A DNA stretch of 64,000 nucleotides from assembly GCF_030116705.1 (NCBI RefSeq), contig NZ_JAOTIK010000001.1, positions 3,305,001 through 3,369,000 of the forward strand, given 5' to 3'. This DNA comes from Streptomyces sp. ML-6. GTDB taxonomy: Bacteria > Actinomycetota > Actinomycetes > Streptomycetales > Streptomycetaceae. The notes beneath the pieces were generated by a model, which was not told where the DNA came from, searched no databases, and saw only the letters and a list, made by a program, of their open reading frames with translations. The position numbers were made by a program, and so were the translations under genes. Of this stretch, positions 12,453-21,448 are shown piece after piece (position 1 is the first letter of the stretch; each line of letters starts with the position of its first letter).

Positions 12453-12499
12453 CGGCATGACGGCATGACGGCATGACGGCATGACGGCATGACGGCATG
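12452..12499 (+). repeat. 8-bp tandem repeat, six perfect copies
   Basis: The unit ACGGCATG is repeated six times without error from 12452 to 12499, followed by a degenerate ACCGTACG. Its first base is the last base of the TAA stop of the upstream gene. Because 8 is not a multiple of 3 the array cannot encode a periodic peptide in one frame without changing phase. It looks like a variable-number repeat. Confidence 0.9.
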
Positions 12500-12573
12500 A
12501 CCGTACGGGCCCGAGGGCACGACCGGCCCGGGGATCCGGACGGGCCCCAAGGGTCCGGGCGGGCCCGGCGTCC

Positions 12574-14505
12574 TCAGTCCGGTGGGGTGGAGCCGCCCGG
12601 GCCGGTGGGGGTCGGGGGGTGGGACGGGTCCGGGGACGACGGGCCGGTCGGGCCCGGGTCCGTCGGTGACGGCGCGGTGTCGCTGGGGCCGGGGGTCGGC
12701 CCGGTCGACTGCGTGGGCCGCGGCGAGGAGGCGGGCGGGGCGGACGGGCGGGGAGTGACGGAGGGTGCGGCCGGCCCGGGTTCGCCGGGCGCCGGCTCCG
12801 CCGCCCCGTGCCCCCTGATCACCACCGCGGCCCCCGACGGGGCGAGTCCGACGCGCGCGCTCCACGGGCCGGACGGTTCCCGCCGGTGGTCCACGAGGAC
12901 GCGGACCGTGACGCTCTCGCCCGCGGCGAGCGTGCCCGAGCCACGGCTCAGGCCCAGCCAGGACGCGTTGGCGCGGGCCGACCAGGCGACGGGGGCGCCG
13001 CCCGACGCGGTCAGCCGGATCAGGGTCGTGCCGCCGGACGAACGGGCCTCGACGGTGAGCCCGCCGGCGCCGTCCCGGCCCGCGCTGACCACCTCCGCCG
13101 AGACGTCCGGGGCCCGGCCGTCCCCGAAGCGGGCCTCGGGCCGGGGCCGGGCGTTGCCCGTGTTCTCGTAATGACCGTCCGAGGCGCCGTCGTGCTCGTG
13201 CCGGGTGTCGGTCTCGGTGGCGGCGACCGACGAGCCCTCGCGGCCCCCACCGGCCTGCGGCGCGCCCCGGTAGGCCGTCCACAGCGCGATCATCGGGGCC
13301 GCGACGACCGTCGCGACCACCGTCGTCGTGACGACCCCGGCCCGCAGCCGGTCGCGGCGCGCGGCGTGGTCCTTCGGGTTCATGGGGAAGCCCGCCCGGT
13401 CGAACCGGGGGCCGCCCGAGCGGTTGCGCCGGGCGTGCGCCAGCGCGACGTACGCGGAGGGCCGGGGCGCCTCGACGACCGGCAGCGCGGCGGCCGGGGC
13501 GACCGCGGCGCCCGGCCACGGCCCCCGGGCGCCGGCCCGCTCGGCGGCCCCGCGGCAGCGGGGGCAGTCGTCGACGTGCCGGACGAGCTCGCGGCGCAGG
13601 GTGGTGGAGAGCAGGACGCGGCGGTCGCCGGTGAGCCGGGCGACGAGCGGACAGTTGCCGGTCTCGGCGACGGCGAGGGCGGCGCGGGTGCGTTCCACCT
13701 CGCAGGACGCGGCGGCCAGGAGCTCGCGGGCGGCCGCCGGGGCGAGGCCCAGCACGGAGGCGACGGCGGCCGGGGCAAGGCGGTGGCGCACCGCCAGTTC
13801 GAGCGCCTCGCGCTGTTCGGGGGTGGTGCCCGCGGCCTCGGGCCAGGCCAGCTGGGCGAGTTCGCGGCGGTGCGCCTCGGCTGCGGCCTCGGACTCGGGG
13901 GCGCACCCCGGACCGCCCTGCGCACCGGCCTGCACGAGAGGGGCGGCGGGGGTCTTCGCGGCGGCGGTCGGGGACGCACGGCGTCCGGTCCGCGACCCCG
14001 GGGCGGCCGTACCGCCCGGCTGCCTGGCCGAGGGACCGCCCGGGGAGCCGCCCGGCTGCTTGCCGGGCGGGCCGCCCGCCCCCTTGGTCTCCTGCTGCAC
14101 CGGCAGCCGCCCCGGCCGCTTCCCGGCCTTGTGCCGGTGCGGCCTGCTGCCCTGCTTCTGGTCGGCGAGCCTGCGCATGCACATCCACCTGGCCAGGGCG
14201 TACAGCCAGGATTTACGTTCCTCCTCGCCCGGCGGGCACCGGCCCTCCTGTCGTTCCGCGATCGCGAGCACCCCGCCGAGCGCCTCGATGGCGGCGTCGT
14301 GGTCGCAGAGCACGGAGAGGCAGTAGGTGAACAGGCCGTCGAGATGTGGTTCGTAACGAGCGGGCGGGCGGCATGGCGAGGAGTGCGTCGAGAGGTGGGG
14401 CGCACCGTGCCTCGCCCGGTGTGCGCCGGTGGTGTGCGTGGGTGGCTCCAGACTGCTGCTCGTCACCTTGCGACCGTAGGCAGCGCAAGGCACATCTTTG
14501 GCCAT
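12574..14505 (-). CDS. Sigma-like/zinc-finger/BACON membrane fusion protein
   Basis: The 643-aa protein is built from regions normally found in separate proteins. Residues about 45-115 (YEPHLDGLFTYCLSVL ... ERKSWLYALARWMCMRRL) resemble sigma-70 region 2. Around 215-275 (EQREALELAVRHRLAP and then VASVLGLAPAAARELL) resembles region 4. Residues about 300-325 (LRRELVRHVDDCPRCR) look like an anti-sigma zinc-binding motif. A membrane helix follows near residue 395, then an Ig-like BACON domain (NASWLGLSRGSGTLAAGESVTVRV) and a Pro/Ser/Thr tail. The combined layout suggests a membrane regulator with an outside sensing domain. The function is unknown. It is divergent from radA. Confidence 0.8.
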   Translation of the reverse strand: MAKDVPCAAYGRKVTSSSLEPPTHTTGAHRARHGAPHLSTHSSPCRPPARYEPHLDGLFTYCLSVLCDHDAAIEALGGVLAIAERQEGRCPPGEEERKSWLYALARWMCMRRLADQKQGSRPHRHKAGKRPGRLPVQQETKGAGGPPGKQPGGSPGGPSARQPGGTAAPGSRTGRRASPTAAAKTPAAPLVQAGAQGGPGCAPESEAAAEAHRRELAQLAWPEAAGTTPEQREALELAVRHRLAPAAVASVLGLAPAAARELLAAASCEVERTRAALAVAETGNCPLVARLTGDRRVLLSTTLRRELVRHVDDCPRCRGAAERAGARGPWPGAAVAPAAALPVVEAPRPSAYVALAHARRNRSGGPRFDRAGFPMNPKDHAARRDRLRAGVVTTTVVATVVAAPMIALWTAYRGAPQAGGGREGSSVAATETDTRHEHDGASDGHYENTGNARPRPEARFGDGRAPDVSAEVVSAGRDGAGGLTVEARSSGGTTLIRLTASGGAPVAWSARANASWLGLSRGSGTLAAGESVTVRVLVDHRREPSGPWSARVGLAPSGAAVVIRGHGAAEPAPGEPGPAAPSVTPRPSAPPASSPRPTQSTGPTPGPSDTAPSPTDPGPTGPSSPDPSHPPTPTGPGGSTPPD

Positions 14506-14760
14506 CCTTCGGCAGTTTTAAGCCTTACGGGTGAACGTATCCCTCGAAAGGGGACAGGAATACCTCATTCCGTCGAAGCCGAGCGGGCTCCGGGGCGCGC
14601 CCCCGTCCGCTCCGGCGCGCACATCCACCCGCGCGGGGCGGCTCTGGGCGGCCACGGACAGCTCCGGACGGCCTCCCGGACGGCCTCCGGACCGGCGGGC
14701 ACCCGGCGGCACCCGGCGGCACCCGGCGGGACTGTCGGACCCCACCTATACGGTTGCGAC
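14506..14760. other. Divergent intergenic region before radA
   Basis: This 255-bp stretch separates the BACON fusion gene (minus) and radA (plus). It contains short tandem words (CACCCGGCGG repeated three times, about 14699-14728) just upstream of radA and an AT-richer patch near 14510-14570 that may hold promoters. I see no gene. Confidence 0.4.
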
Positions 14761-16173
14761 ATGGCTGCCCGTACGAAATCCGCGAAGGACCGGCCGTCTT
14801 ACCGCTGCACCGAGTGCGGCTGGACGACCGCCAAATGGCTCGGCCGTTGCCCCGAATGCCAGGCGTGGGGGACGGTCGAGGAGTTCGGCGGCGCCCCCGC
14901 CGTGCGGACCACCGCGGCGGGCCGGGTCAGTGCCGCCGCGCTCCCCATCGGCCAGGTCGACAGCCGGCAGGCCACCGCCAGATCGACCGGCGTCGGCGAG
15001 CTGGACCGGGTGCTCGGCGGCGGCCTCGTGCCCGGGGCCGTGGTGCTCCTGGCGGGCGAGCCGGGCGTCGGCAAGTCGACGCTGCTGCTGGACGTCGCGG
15101 CGAAGGCGGCGAGCGACGACCACCGCACGCTCTACGTCACGGCCGAAGAGTCCGCGAGCCAGGTGCGGCTGCGCGCCGACCGGATCCGGGCGATCAACGA
15201 CCACCTCTACCTCGCCGCGGAGACGGACCTGTCCGCCGTCCTCGGTCATCTGGACGCGGTCAAGCCCTCGCTCCTCATCCTCGACTCCGTGCAGACCGTC
15301 GCGTCGCCCGAGATCGACGGGGCGCCGGGCGGCATGGCGCAGGTCCGGGAGGTCGCCGGGGCCCTCATCCGGGCCTCCAAGGAGCGCGGCATGTCCACGC
15401 TGCTGGTCGGTCACGTCACCAAGGACGGGGCGATCGCGGGCCCCCGGCTGCTGGAGCACCTCGTCGACGTGGTGCTGTCCTTCGAGGGCGACCGCCACGC
15501 CCGCCTGCGGCTCGTGCGCGGCGTCAAGAACAGGTACGGCGCGACCGACGAGGTCGGCTGCTTCGAGCTGCACGACGAGGGCATCACCGGCCTCGCCGAC
15601 CCCTCCGGTCTCTTCCTCACCCGGCGCGACGAGCCCGTGCCCGGCACCTGCCTCACCGTCACCCTGGAGGGCAAGCGCCCGCTGGTCGCCGAAGTGCAGG
15701 CGCTGACGGTCGATTCCCAGATCCCCTCGCCCCGGCGCACCACCTCGGGCCTGGAGACGTCCCGGGTGTCGATGATGCTCGCCGTGCTGGAGCAGCGCGG
15801 CCGGATCAGCGCGCTCGGCAAGCGGGACATCTACAGCGCGACGGTCGGCGGCGTGAAGCTCTCCGAGCCCGCGGCGGACCTCGCGGTCGCGCTGGCACTG
15901 GCCAGCGCGGCGAGCGACACCCCCCTGCCCAAGAACCTCGTCGCGATCGGCGAGGTGGGCCTCGCGGGCGAGGTCAGACGGGTCACGGGCGTCCAGCGCA
16001 GGCTGGCCGAGGCGCACCGGCTGGGCTTCACGCACGCGCTGGTCCCGACCGACCCGGGCAGGGTCCCGGCCGGTATGAAGGTCACAGAAGTCGCCAACAT
16101 GGGTGATGCGCTGAGGGTCCTCCCGCGCCGACCCCGCGCACAGGCCCCGCAGGAGGAGAACGCGCGCCGGTAG
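14761..16173 (+). CDS. radA: DNA repair protein RadA (Sms)
   Basis: The 470-aa RecA-like ATPase processes recombination intermediates and branch migration. It has the N-terminal four-Cys zinc finger (Cys16, 19, 30, 33), a Walker A motif GEPGVGKST at about residue 99, the RadA-specific KNRYG motif in [15 protein letters not shown], and the C-terminal Lon-like domain ([18 protein letters not shown] and [13 protein letters not shown]). The length is normal. The ATG at 14761 directly precedes the zinc finger. It is followed 80 bp downstream by disA on the same strand; RadA and DisA are known partners in other bacteria. Confidence 0.97.
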   Translation: MAARTKSAKDRPSYRCTECGWTTAKWLGRCPECQAWGTVEEFGGAPAVRTTAAGRVSAAALPIGQVDSRQATARSTGVGELDRVLGGGLVPGAVVLLAGEPGVGKSTLLLDVAAKAASDDHRTLYVTAEESASQVRLRADRIRAINDHLYLAAETDLSAVLGHLDAVKPSLLILDSVQTVASPEIDGAPGGMAQVREVAGALIRASKERGMSTLLVGHVTKDGAIAGPRLLEHLVDVVLSFEGDRHARLRLVRGVKNRYGATDEVGCFELHDEGITGLADPSGLFLTRRDEPVPGTCLTVTLEGKRPLVAEVQALTVDSQIPSPRRTTSGLETSRVSMMLAVLEQRGRISALGKRDIYSATVGGVKLSEPAADLAVALALASAASDTPLPKNLVAIGEVGLAGEVRRVTGVQRRLAEAHRLGFTHALVPTDPGRVPAGMKVTEVANMGDALRVLPRRPRAQAPQEENARR

Positions 16174-16253
16174 ACTTTGCCCTGGTCTCGACCGTCCGTA
16201 CGAACGGAACGAGGGACGCAAGGGCACCGCGAACCTGTGACCGGAGGAGTGCA

Positions 16254-17378
16254 GTGGCAGCCAACGACCGGGCAGCAGCGCCCGGAAAGTCCGGCCAAGG
16301 CACCGGTAACGAGGCGCTGATGCGCACCTCGCTGAGCGCCGTCGCGCCCGGAATGGCGCTGCGGGACGGCCTGGAGCGCATCCTCCGCGGCAACACCGGC
16401 GGGCTGATCGTGCTCGGCATGGACAAGACCGTCGAGTCGATGTGCACCGGCGGATTCGTGCTGGACGTGGAGTTCACCGCGACGCGCCTGCGTGAGCTGG
16501 CCAAGCTCGACGGTGCCCTGATCCTCGACAAGGACATGACCAAGATCCTGCGGGCCGGCGTGCAGCTGGTCCCGGACGCCTCCATCCCCACCGAGGAGAC
16601 CGGCACCCGCCACCGCACGGCGGACCGGGTCTCCAAGCAGTGCAACTTCCCGGTCGTCTCGGTCTCGCAGTCGATGCGCCTGATCGCGCTCTACGTGGAC
16701 GGGGAGCGCCGGGTCCTGGAGGAGTCCGCCGCGATCCTCTCCCGGGCCAACCAGGCGCTCGCGACCCTGGAGCGGTACAAGCTCCGGCTCGACGAGGTCG
16801 CGGGCACGCTCTCCGCGCTGGAGATCGAGGACCTGGTGACGGTCCGGGACGTCACGGCCGTCGCCCAACGGCTCGAAATGGTCCGCCGGATCGCGACCGA
16901 GATCGCGGAGTACGTGGTCGAGTTGGGCACCGACGGCCGGCTTCTCTCGCTCCAGCTCGACGAGTTGATCGCGGGCGTCGAGCCGGAGCGCGAGCTGGTC
17001 GTGCGCGATTACGTGCCGGAGCCGACCGCGAAGCGCTCCCGCACGGTCGCCGAGGCGCTGACCGAGCTCGACGCGCTCTCCCACACCGAACTGCTCGAAC
17101 TCCCGGTCGTGGCACGGGCGCTGGGCTACAGCGGCTCGCCCGAGACGCTGGACTCGGCGGTCTCGCCGCGCGGTTTCCGGCTGCTGGCGAAGGTGCCCCG
17201 GCTGCCCGGGGCGATCATCGACCGGCTGGTGGAGCACTTCGGCGGCCTGCAGAAGCTGCTCGCTGCCAGCGTGGACGACCTCCAGACCGTGGACGGCGTC
17301 GGCGAGGCGCGGGCCCGGAGCGTGCGCGAGGGCCTGTCCCGGCTGGCCGAGTCGTCGATCCTCGAACGGTACGTGTGA
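16254..17378 (+). CDS. disA: DNA integrity scanning diadenylate cyclase DisA
   Basis: Makes cyclic di-AMP from two ATP and scans DNA for damage and branched structures. The 374 aa show the DAC-domain motifs DGA (residues 86-88) and RHR (119-121 in GTRHRTADR), a central helical spine and a C-terminal helix-hairpin-helix region ([26 protein letters not shown]). GTG at 16254 has GGAGGA upstream. The gene directly follows radA and probably shares its transcription. The stop codon lies at the start of an imperfect tandem repeat. Confidence 0.97.
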   Translation: MAANDRAAAPGKSGQGTGNEALMRTSLSAVAPGMALRDGLERILRGNTGGLIVLGMDKTVESMCTGGFVLDVEFTATRLRELAKLDGALILDKDMTKILRAGVQLVPDASIPTEETGTRHRTADRVSKQCNFPVVSVSQSMRLIALYVDGERRVLEESAAILSRANQALATLERYKLRLDEVAGTLSALEIEDLVTVRDVTAVAQRLEMVRRIATEIAEYVVELGTDGRLLSLQLDELIAGVEPERELVVRDYVPEPTAKRSRTVAEALTELDALSHTELLELPVVARALGYSGSPETLDSAVSPRGFRLLAKVPRLPGAIIDRLVEHFGGLQKLLAASVDDLQTVDGVGEARARSVREGLSRLAESSILERYV

Positions 17379-17470
17379 CGTCGCGCGCGTACCCGTACGT
17401 CGCGCGCGTACCCGTACGTCGCACGCGTCTCGTACGCCGCGCCCGTACCCGTACGACGCGCGCGTACCCG
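17378..17470 (+). repeat. About 19-bp degenerate tandem repeat after disA
   Basis: Two identical 19-bp copies, ACGTCGCGCGCGTACCCGT, lie at 17378-17396 and 17397-17415. At least three more changed copies continue to about 17470. The last base of the disA stop codon is the first base of the array. Beyond it, the words GTGAACCCGT(AG) recur three times up to about 17533. No gene is present between disA and the convergent gene at 17588. Confidence 0.8.
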
Positions 17471-17587
17471 TACGTACGTGCCGTGAACCCGTAGCCCCCG
17501 TGCCGTGAACCCGTGCGCGTCGTGAACCCGTAGTCCCCCGCGCCGTCCGGGAGTTCGTCCCGGACCGGGCTCCGTCGGTGCCGGTGG

Positions 17588-18406
17588 TCAGTCCTTCGCG
17601 AGGACGAACGAGGCGCGCTGCACCGGCTCGCCCGGCGCCTTCGCCTCGACCAGGTACGTCCCCGGGCCCACCGTCGCCGCGGACGGCGTCGCGCACTTCG
17701 GGGAGCTCTTCCGGCGGTCCCACTCCACGACGTGCACGACGGTCCGGCCCGCCGGGACCTCCAGCAGCAGGCTCCCGTCGCCCGGGCAGTCCGCGGAGGA
17801 CCACACCTGGTTGTCGTCGCCACCTGCCTCGGTGACGGTGAGCACCGTGCTCTTCGGGCCGAGGTCGGCCTTGCATGCGGTGGCCGAGGTGTTCTTGGCG
17901 ATCAGCCGGAACTCCGGCTTCTCGCCGGGGGCGTAGTCGAGTTCGGTGCGCAGGCTCAGCTGGAGTGCCGCGGGGACGCAGTCGGGGAGCGGGGAGGACG
18001 CGGGGACGCGACGGCCGGCCGTCGCGCCGTCGCCGCCCGTACCGCCGGACCCGGCGTCCGTGCCGTCGCCGGTGCCCGTACCGCCGCTGCCGCCGGAACC
18101 CCCGGTCGTGCCGTCGCCGGAGCCCGCGGACGCACCGCCGTCGCTTCCGTCCGACTCGTCCGGCTCGTCGCGTCCGCCCGGCTGTTGGGTGATGGCCGGG
18201 CCGGAACCGCTCGGTCCGGGCGTGATCGCATGCGCGGGACCCGAGCCGCTCGGCCGCGAGTCGTCCTTGTCCTCCTTGCCGCTGCCGGAGGTGACGACCC
18301 ACACGATCAGCAGGGCGAGCAGCGCGACCAGCGTCGCCGCCACCGCCCTCCGCCGCCAGTAGATGCTGGAGGGAAGCGGCCCGATCGGATTACGCAAAGA
18401 TCCCAC
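17588..18406 (-). CDS. Membrane-anchored protein with extracytoplasmic beta-domain
   Basis: The 272-aa protein has a short basic N-terminus, one membrane helix (about residues 23-40, AVAATLVALLALLIVWVV), a long Gly/Ser/Thr/Asp-rich linker (about 45-140) and a compact C-terminal domain. That domain has two Cys pairs likely (DCVPAAL, ATACKADLG, DCPGDGS, KCATPS) and a pattern like WDRRKSSPKCATPSAATVGPGTYLVEA. It is probably displayed outside the membrane. The domain resembles the small beta-sandwich DUF4232-like group only loosely. It converges on disA and is divergent from the PAP2 gene. Confidence 0.7.
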   Translation of the reverse strand: MGSLRNPIGPLPSSIYWRRRAVAATLVALLALLIVWVVTSGSGKEDKDDSRPSGSGPAHAITPGPSGSGPAITQQPGGRDEPDESDGSDGGASAGSGDGTTGGSGGSGGTGTGDGTDAGSGGTGGDGATAGRRVPASSPLPDCVPAALQLSLRTELDYAPGEKPEFRLIAKNTSATACKADLGPKSTVLTVTEAGGDDNQVWSSADCPGDGSLLLEVPAGRTVVHVVEWDRRKSSPKCATPSAATVGPGTYLVEAKAPGEPVQRASFVLAKD

Positions 18407-18737
18407 GGCTCAAACTGTACGAGAGATCGGCGGGCTCTCCCGCCCACCCACCGTCCCGAATCCCAAGTTTTACGGATCATCATCCCGGGATGGCCGGTTC
18501 TCGCCCCTGAGTTCGACCGACCGGAGCCTCGAACTCCACTACTCGGAACCCCTGTCTCCGCCGGTCGGAGCCCTTGCGCCCGCAGACCGGAGCGCCTGCC
18601 TCCGTCGCCCGACGCCTCTGCGCCCGTCGGGCGGAGCCCCTGATTCCCGTGCTCCGGAGGCCCGGATGTCCTCGTCCCCGGGCCTTGTCCGACGGCCCCG
18701 GTCGGACTCCCGTTTCCACTCACTACCCTCTGTGGAC
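18407..18737. other. Divergent intergenic region with imperfect repeats and a hairpin
   Basis: This 331-bp region separates the membrane-anchored gene (minus) and the PAP2 gene (plus). It contains recurring CGGAGC-CCTG words spaced about 30 bp (18515-18660) and a perfect 9-bp inverted repeat CGCCCGACG (18606-18614) / CGTCGGGCG (18625-18633). I see no gene. Promoters for both flanking genes are expected near its ends. Confidence 0.5.
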
Positions 18738-19388
18738 ATGGATAGTTCAGTTACCGCCCCGCTCTACCGGGACATCACCGACTTCGCGCATGACATGCCG
18801 TCATGGGTCCAGCACCTCGCCGAGATATGGACGGAGCTCGGGCTTCTGGTCTTCGGTGTCCTGTTCGTCACCGGATGGTGGCGGGCCCGCCGGCAGGGGG
18901 ACGGCGCCCTGGCGCTGGCGGTGCTCGCCCCCGTCGCGACGGCCTTCGGCTACGTGTGCAGCGAGGCGCTCAAGTCGGTGGTGGACGAGGAACGCCCCTG
19001 CCGGACGGTCGCCGGGGCGGCGGCCTCGCTGGTGACGTGCCCGCCGACGGGCGACTGGTCGTTCCCCAGCAACCACTCCGCGATCGCCGGGGCGGCGGCC
19101 GTCGCCATCGCCGTCGCCCGGCCCCGGCTGGCCTGGCTCACCGCGCCGCTGGCCCTGCTGATGGCCTTCTCCCGGGTCTTCGTCGGGGTGCACTACCCGC
19201 ACGACGTGGCCGTCGGCCTGGTGCTGGGGGCCGTGGTGGCGGCCGCCGTGATCGCCGTGCTGAACCGCCCGGCGCGGGCGCTCGCCCGGACCGTACGGGG
19301 CAGTGCCGCACCGGTTGCCGCCTGGGCGTCGGGGCCCGGCGCGGGCGGCACGGACGGGCGTTCCCGGCGACGGCACGGGCGGAGCTGA
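18738..19388 (+). CDS. PAP2-family membrane phosphatase
   Basis: The 216-aa membrane protein has the three phosphatase motifs: K-x6-RP in KSVVDEERP, the PSGH-type motif as PSNHS, and SR-x5-H-x3-D in SRVFVGVHYPHD. Enzymes of this family dephosphorylate undecaprenyl pyrophosphate or phosphatidate at the membrane, and a cell-wall carrier role is plausible. There are about five hydrophobic segments and a basic C-terminal tail. The ATG at 18738 (MDSSVTAP) gives the usual length; the frame upstream is low-complexity. Confidence 0.9.
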   Translation: MDSSVTAPLYRDITDFAHDMPSWVQHLAEIWTELGLLVFGVLFVTGWWRARRQGDGALALAVLAPVATAFGYVCSEALKSVVDEERPCRTVAGAAASLVTCPPTGDWSFPSNHSAIAGAAAVAIAVARPRLAWLTAPLALLMAFSRVFVGVHYPHDVAVGLVLGAVVAAAVIAVLNRPARALARTVRGSAAPVAAWASGPGAGGTDGRSRRRHGRS

Positions 19389-19623
19389 CACCCCCGGAGC
19401 GGGGCGGCCGGGGAGGGGCGGAAGCCGGCGGAAAGCGGCCGGCGGGAAGGTGGCGGGAAGGCGGGCGGAGCGGCTTGGGCCGGTTGGCCGGAGCCGTTTG
19501 GGCCGGTTGCCGGACTTCGGGGCGCGGATGGGTGGCGTTATCACCCCAAGGGCCCTCAGGCAGGGGCGACACCACCGTACGCGGAACCGTCTTCCGTTCT
19601 TCCGTGCCAGGATCGACAGTGCG
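19389..19623. other. GC-rich gap with a 22-23-bp tandem duplication
   Basis: No gene is seen. An imperfect duplication of about 22 bp around CTTGGGCCGGTTGGCCGGAG lies at 19468-19512. The mutY promoter should lie near the AT-richer part at 19530-19615. Confidence 0.45.
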
Positions 19624-20526
19624 ATGACTGCCATGACTGCGACACAGACGCCCCCCACTTCCCTCCACTCCCCCGTGATCGGGTGGTTCGAACAGCACGC
19701 CCGCGATCTGCCCTGGCGCCGCCCCGAAGCGGGCGCCTGGGGTGTGATGGTGAGCGAGTTCATGCTGCAGCAGACCCCCGTCAACCGGGTCCTCCCGGTG
19801 TACGAACAGTGGCTGGCCCGCTGGCCCCGCCCCGCCGACCTGGCCGCCGAACCGCCCGGCGAGGCGGTCCGCGCCTGGGGCCGGCTCGGCTACCCGCGCC
19901 GGGCGCTGCGGCTGCACGGGGCCGCGCAGGCCATAACGGAGCGGCACGGCGGCGACGTACCGAGCGAGCACGGCCAGCTGCTCGCCCTGCCCGGCATCGG
20001 CGAGTACACCGCCGCGGCCGTGGCCTCGTTCGCGTACGGGCAGCGGCACGCCGTGCTCGACACGAACGTCCGCCGGGTGTTCGCACGGGCCGCGACCGGC
20101 ATCCAGTACCCGCCGAACGCGACCACGGCCGCCGAGCGCAAGCTGGCCCGCGCGCTGCTGCCCGACGAGGACGAACGGGCGGCCCGCTGGGCCGCCGCGA
20201 CGATGGAGCTCGGCGCCCTCGTCTGCACCGCCAAGAACGAGGACTGCGCCCGGTGCCCGATCGCCGCGCAGTGCGCCTGGCGGCTGGCCGGGAAGCCCGC
20301 CCACCAGGGGCCCCCGCGGCGCGGCCAGACCTACGCCGGAACCGACCGGCAGGTGCGCGGACGGCTGCTCGCCGTGTTGCGCGAGGCGGTGACACCGGTG
20401 CCGCAGTCGGCGTTGGACGCGGTGTGGGACGAACCGGTGCAGCGCGCCCGCGCGCTGGACGGCCTGGTCGCCGACGGCCTGGTCGAACCGCTGGCCGGCG
20501 GGCTGTACCGGTTGCCGATGACCTGA
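19624..20526 (+). CDS. mutY: A/G-specific adenine glycosylase MutY
   Basis: Removes adenine mispaired with 8-oxoguanine in base-excision repair. The 300-aa protein carries the catalytic Glu45 in VSEFMLQQTPVNRV, the helix-hairpin-helix LPGIGEYTAAA with the catalytic Asp146, and a complete [4Fe-4S] ligand set C-x6-C-x2-C-x5-C (Cys201, 208, 211, 217). The C-terminal part is shorter than the MutT-like 8-oxoG domain of E. coli MutY, as usual in actinobacteria. ATG at 19624 is used; ATG at 19633 is an alternative. Confidence 0.95.
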   Translation: MTAMTATQTPPTSLHSPVIGWFEQHARDLPWRRPEAGAWGVMVSEFMLQQTPVNRVLPVYEQWLARWPRPADLAAEPPGEAVRAWGRLGYPRRALRLHGAAQAITERHGGDVPSEHGQLLALPGIGEYTAAAVASFAYGQRHAVLDTNVRRVFARAATGIQYPPNATTAAERKLARALLPDEDERAARWAAATMELGALVCTAKNEDCARCPIAAQCAWRLAGKPAHQGPPRRGQTYAGTDRQVRGRLLAVLREAVTPVPQSALDAVWDEPVQRARALDGLVADGLVEPLAGGLYRLPMT

Positions 20527-20800
20527 GCCCCGTCCCCGTGCGACCCGTGACCAGCGTCTCCTGCGAACCCTGATCCGTACCCCTCGCGTTCCCGGACCCG
20601 TACCCCCTCATGTTCGTGTTCCGGGGTTCGTACCCCCACCGGGCCGGCACTGTTACACAACCGATGGACAGCCGTGCGTCGGCGTATGGCTGCTCCGCAC
20701 AACCTCGTGACAACAGCTCCGTAGCGTCTTCGACGTCAGCCCGACCGAACGATGGCTGACGGCGGTTCGACGGGGATACACGGGGACGGAGGCGGTTGGA
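20527..20800 (+). promoter_or_regulatory. sigE upstream region
   Basis: The 274 bp between mutY and sigE contain three CCGTACCCC-like words, a short hairpin GGGGT-TCGT-ACCCC (20623-20636) that may end mutY transcription, and an AT-richer stretch CACTGTTACACAACCGAT (about 20648-20665) followed by GTGACAACAGCTCCGTAGCGTC. In S. coelicolor the sigE promoter is switched on by phosphorylated CseB; the CseB site itself is not identified here. The sigE start has GGAGG upstream. Confidence 0.45.
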
Positions 20801-21448
20801 ATGGCGCACGGCGAGGTGCTCGAATTCGAGGAGTACGTACGCACCCGGCAGGACGCGCTGCTGCGCAGCGCGCGTCGGCTGGTGCCCGACCCCGTGGACG
20901 CGCAGGACCTGCTGCAGACCGCGCTGGCCCGCACGTACGGCCGCTGGGACGGCATCGCCGACAAGTCCCTCGCCGACGCCTACCTGCGCCGCGTCATGAT
21001 CAACACCCGTACCGAGTGGTGGCGGGCCCGCAAGCTGGACGAGGTCCCCACCGAGCAGCTGCCCGACGCCAGCGTCGAGGACGGCACCGAGCAGCGTGCC
21101 GACCGCGCCCTGCTGATGGACGTGCTGGGCGTGCTGGCTCCCAAGCAGCGCAGTGTCGTCGTGCTGCGACACTGGGAGCAGATGAGCACGGAGGAGACGG
21201 CCGCGGCGCTCGGCATGTCGGCCGGTACGGTGAAGAGCACCCTGCACCGCGCGTTGGCACGGCTGCGCCAGGAACTGGAGAGCCGTGAGGCGGCGAGCAG
21301 GGAGGACCGGCTCCGCGAGGAGCGGGCCAGGACGGCCGACCGTGCTCCGGCCGCCGGCACCCCGGCACGTGCGCGGGAGACCGCGCGGGTACGGGCGCAG
21401 GCGGGCAGGCGTATGGACGAACGGGGGCGGGAGCGGTGCGCGGCCTGA
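20801..21448 (+). CDS. sigE: ECF sigma factor SigE, cell-envelope stress
   Basis: An extracytoplasmic-function sigma factor directing envelope-stress genes. The 215-aa protein has region 2 (EYVRTRQDALLRSARRLV then AQDLLQTALARTYGRWDGI) and region 4 (LAPKQRSVVVLRHW then STEETAAALGMSAGTVKSTLHRALARLR). The order sigE-cseA-cseB-cseC immediately downstream is diagnostic of the Streptomyces SigE operon, where the sensor CseC and regulator CseB switch on sigE. After residue about 165 there is a long Arg/Ala/Glu-rich tail, longer than the roughly 176-aa S. coelicolor protein as I remember it. The end overlaps cseA by 13 bases. Confidence 0.95.
   Translation: MAHGEVLEFEEYVRTRQDALLRSARRLVPDPVDAQDLLQTALARTYGRWDGIADKSLADAYLRRVMINTRTEWWRARKLDEVPTEQLPDASVEDGTEQRADRALLMDVLGVLAPKQRSVVVLRHWEQMSTEETAAALGMSAGTVKSTLHRALARLRQELESREAASREDRLREERARTADRAPAAGTPARARETARVRAQAGRRMDERGRERCAA

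Noticed and set aside
12453..12573. A coding continuation through the 8-bp repeats
   Set aside because: The TAA stop precedes the array and the period of 8 breaks any reading frame.
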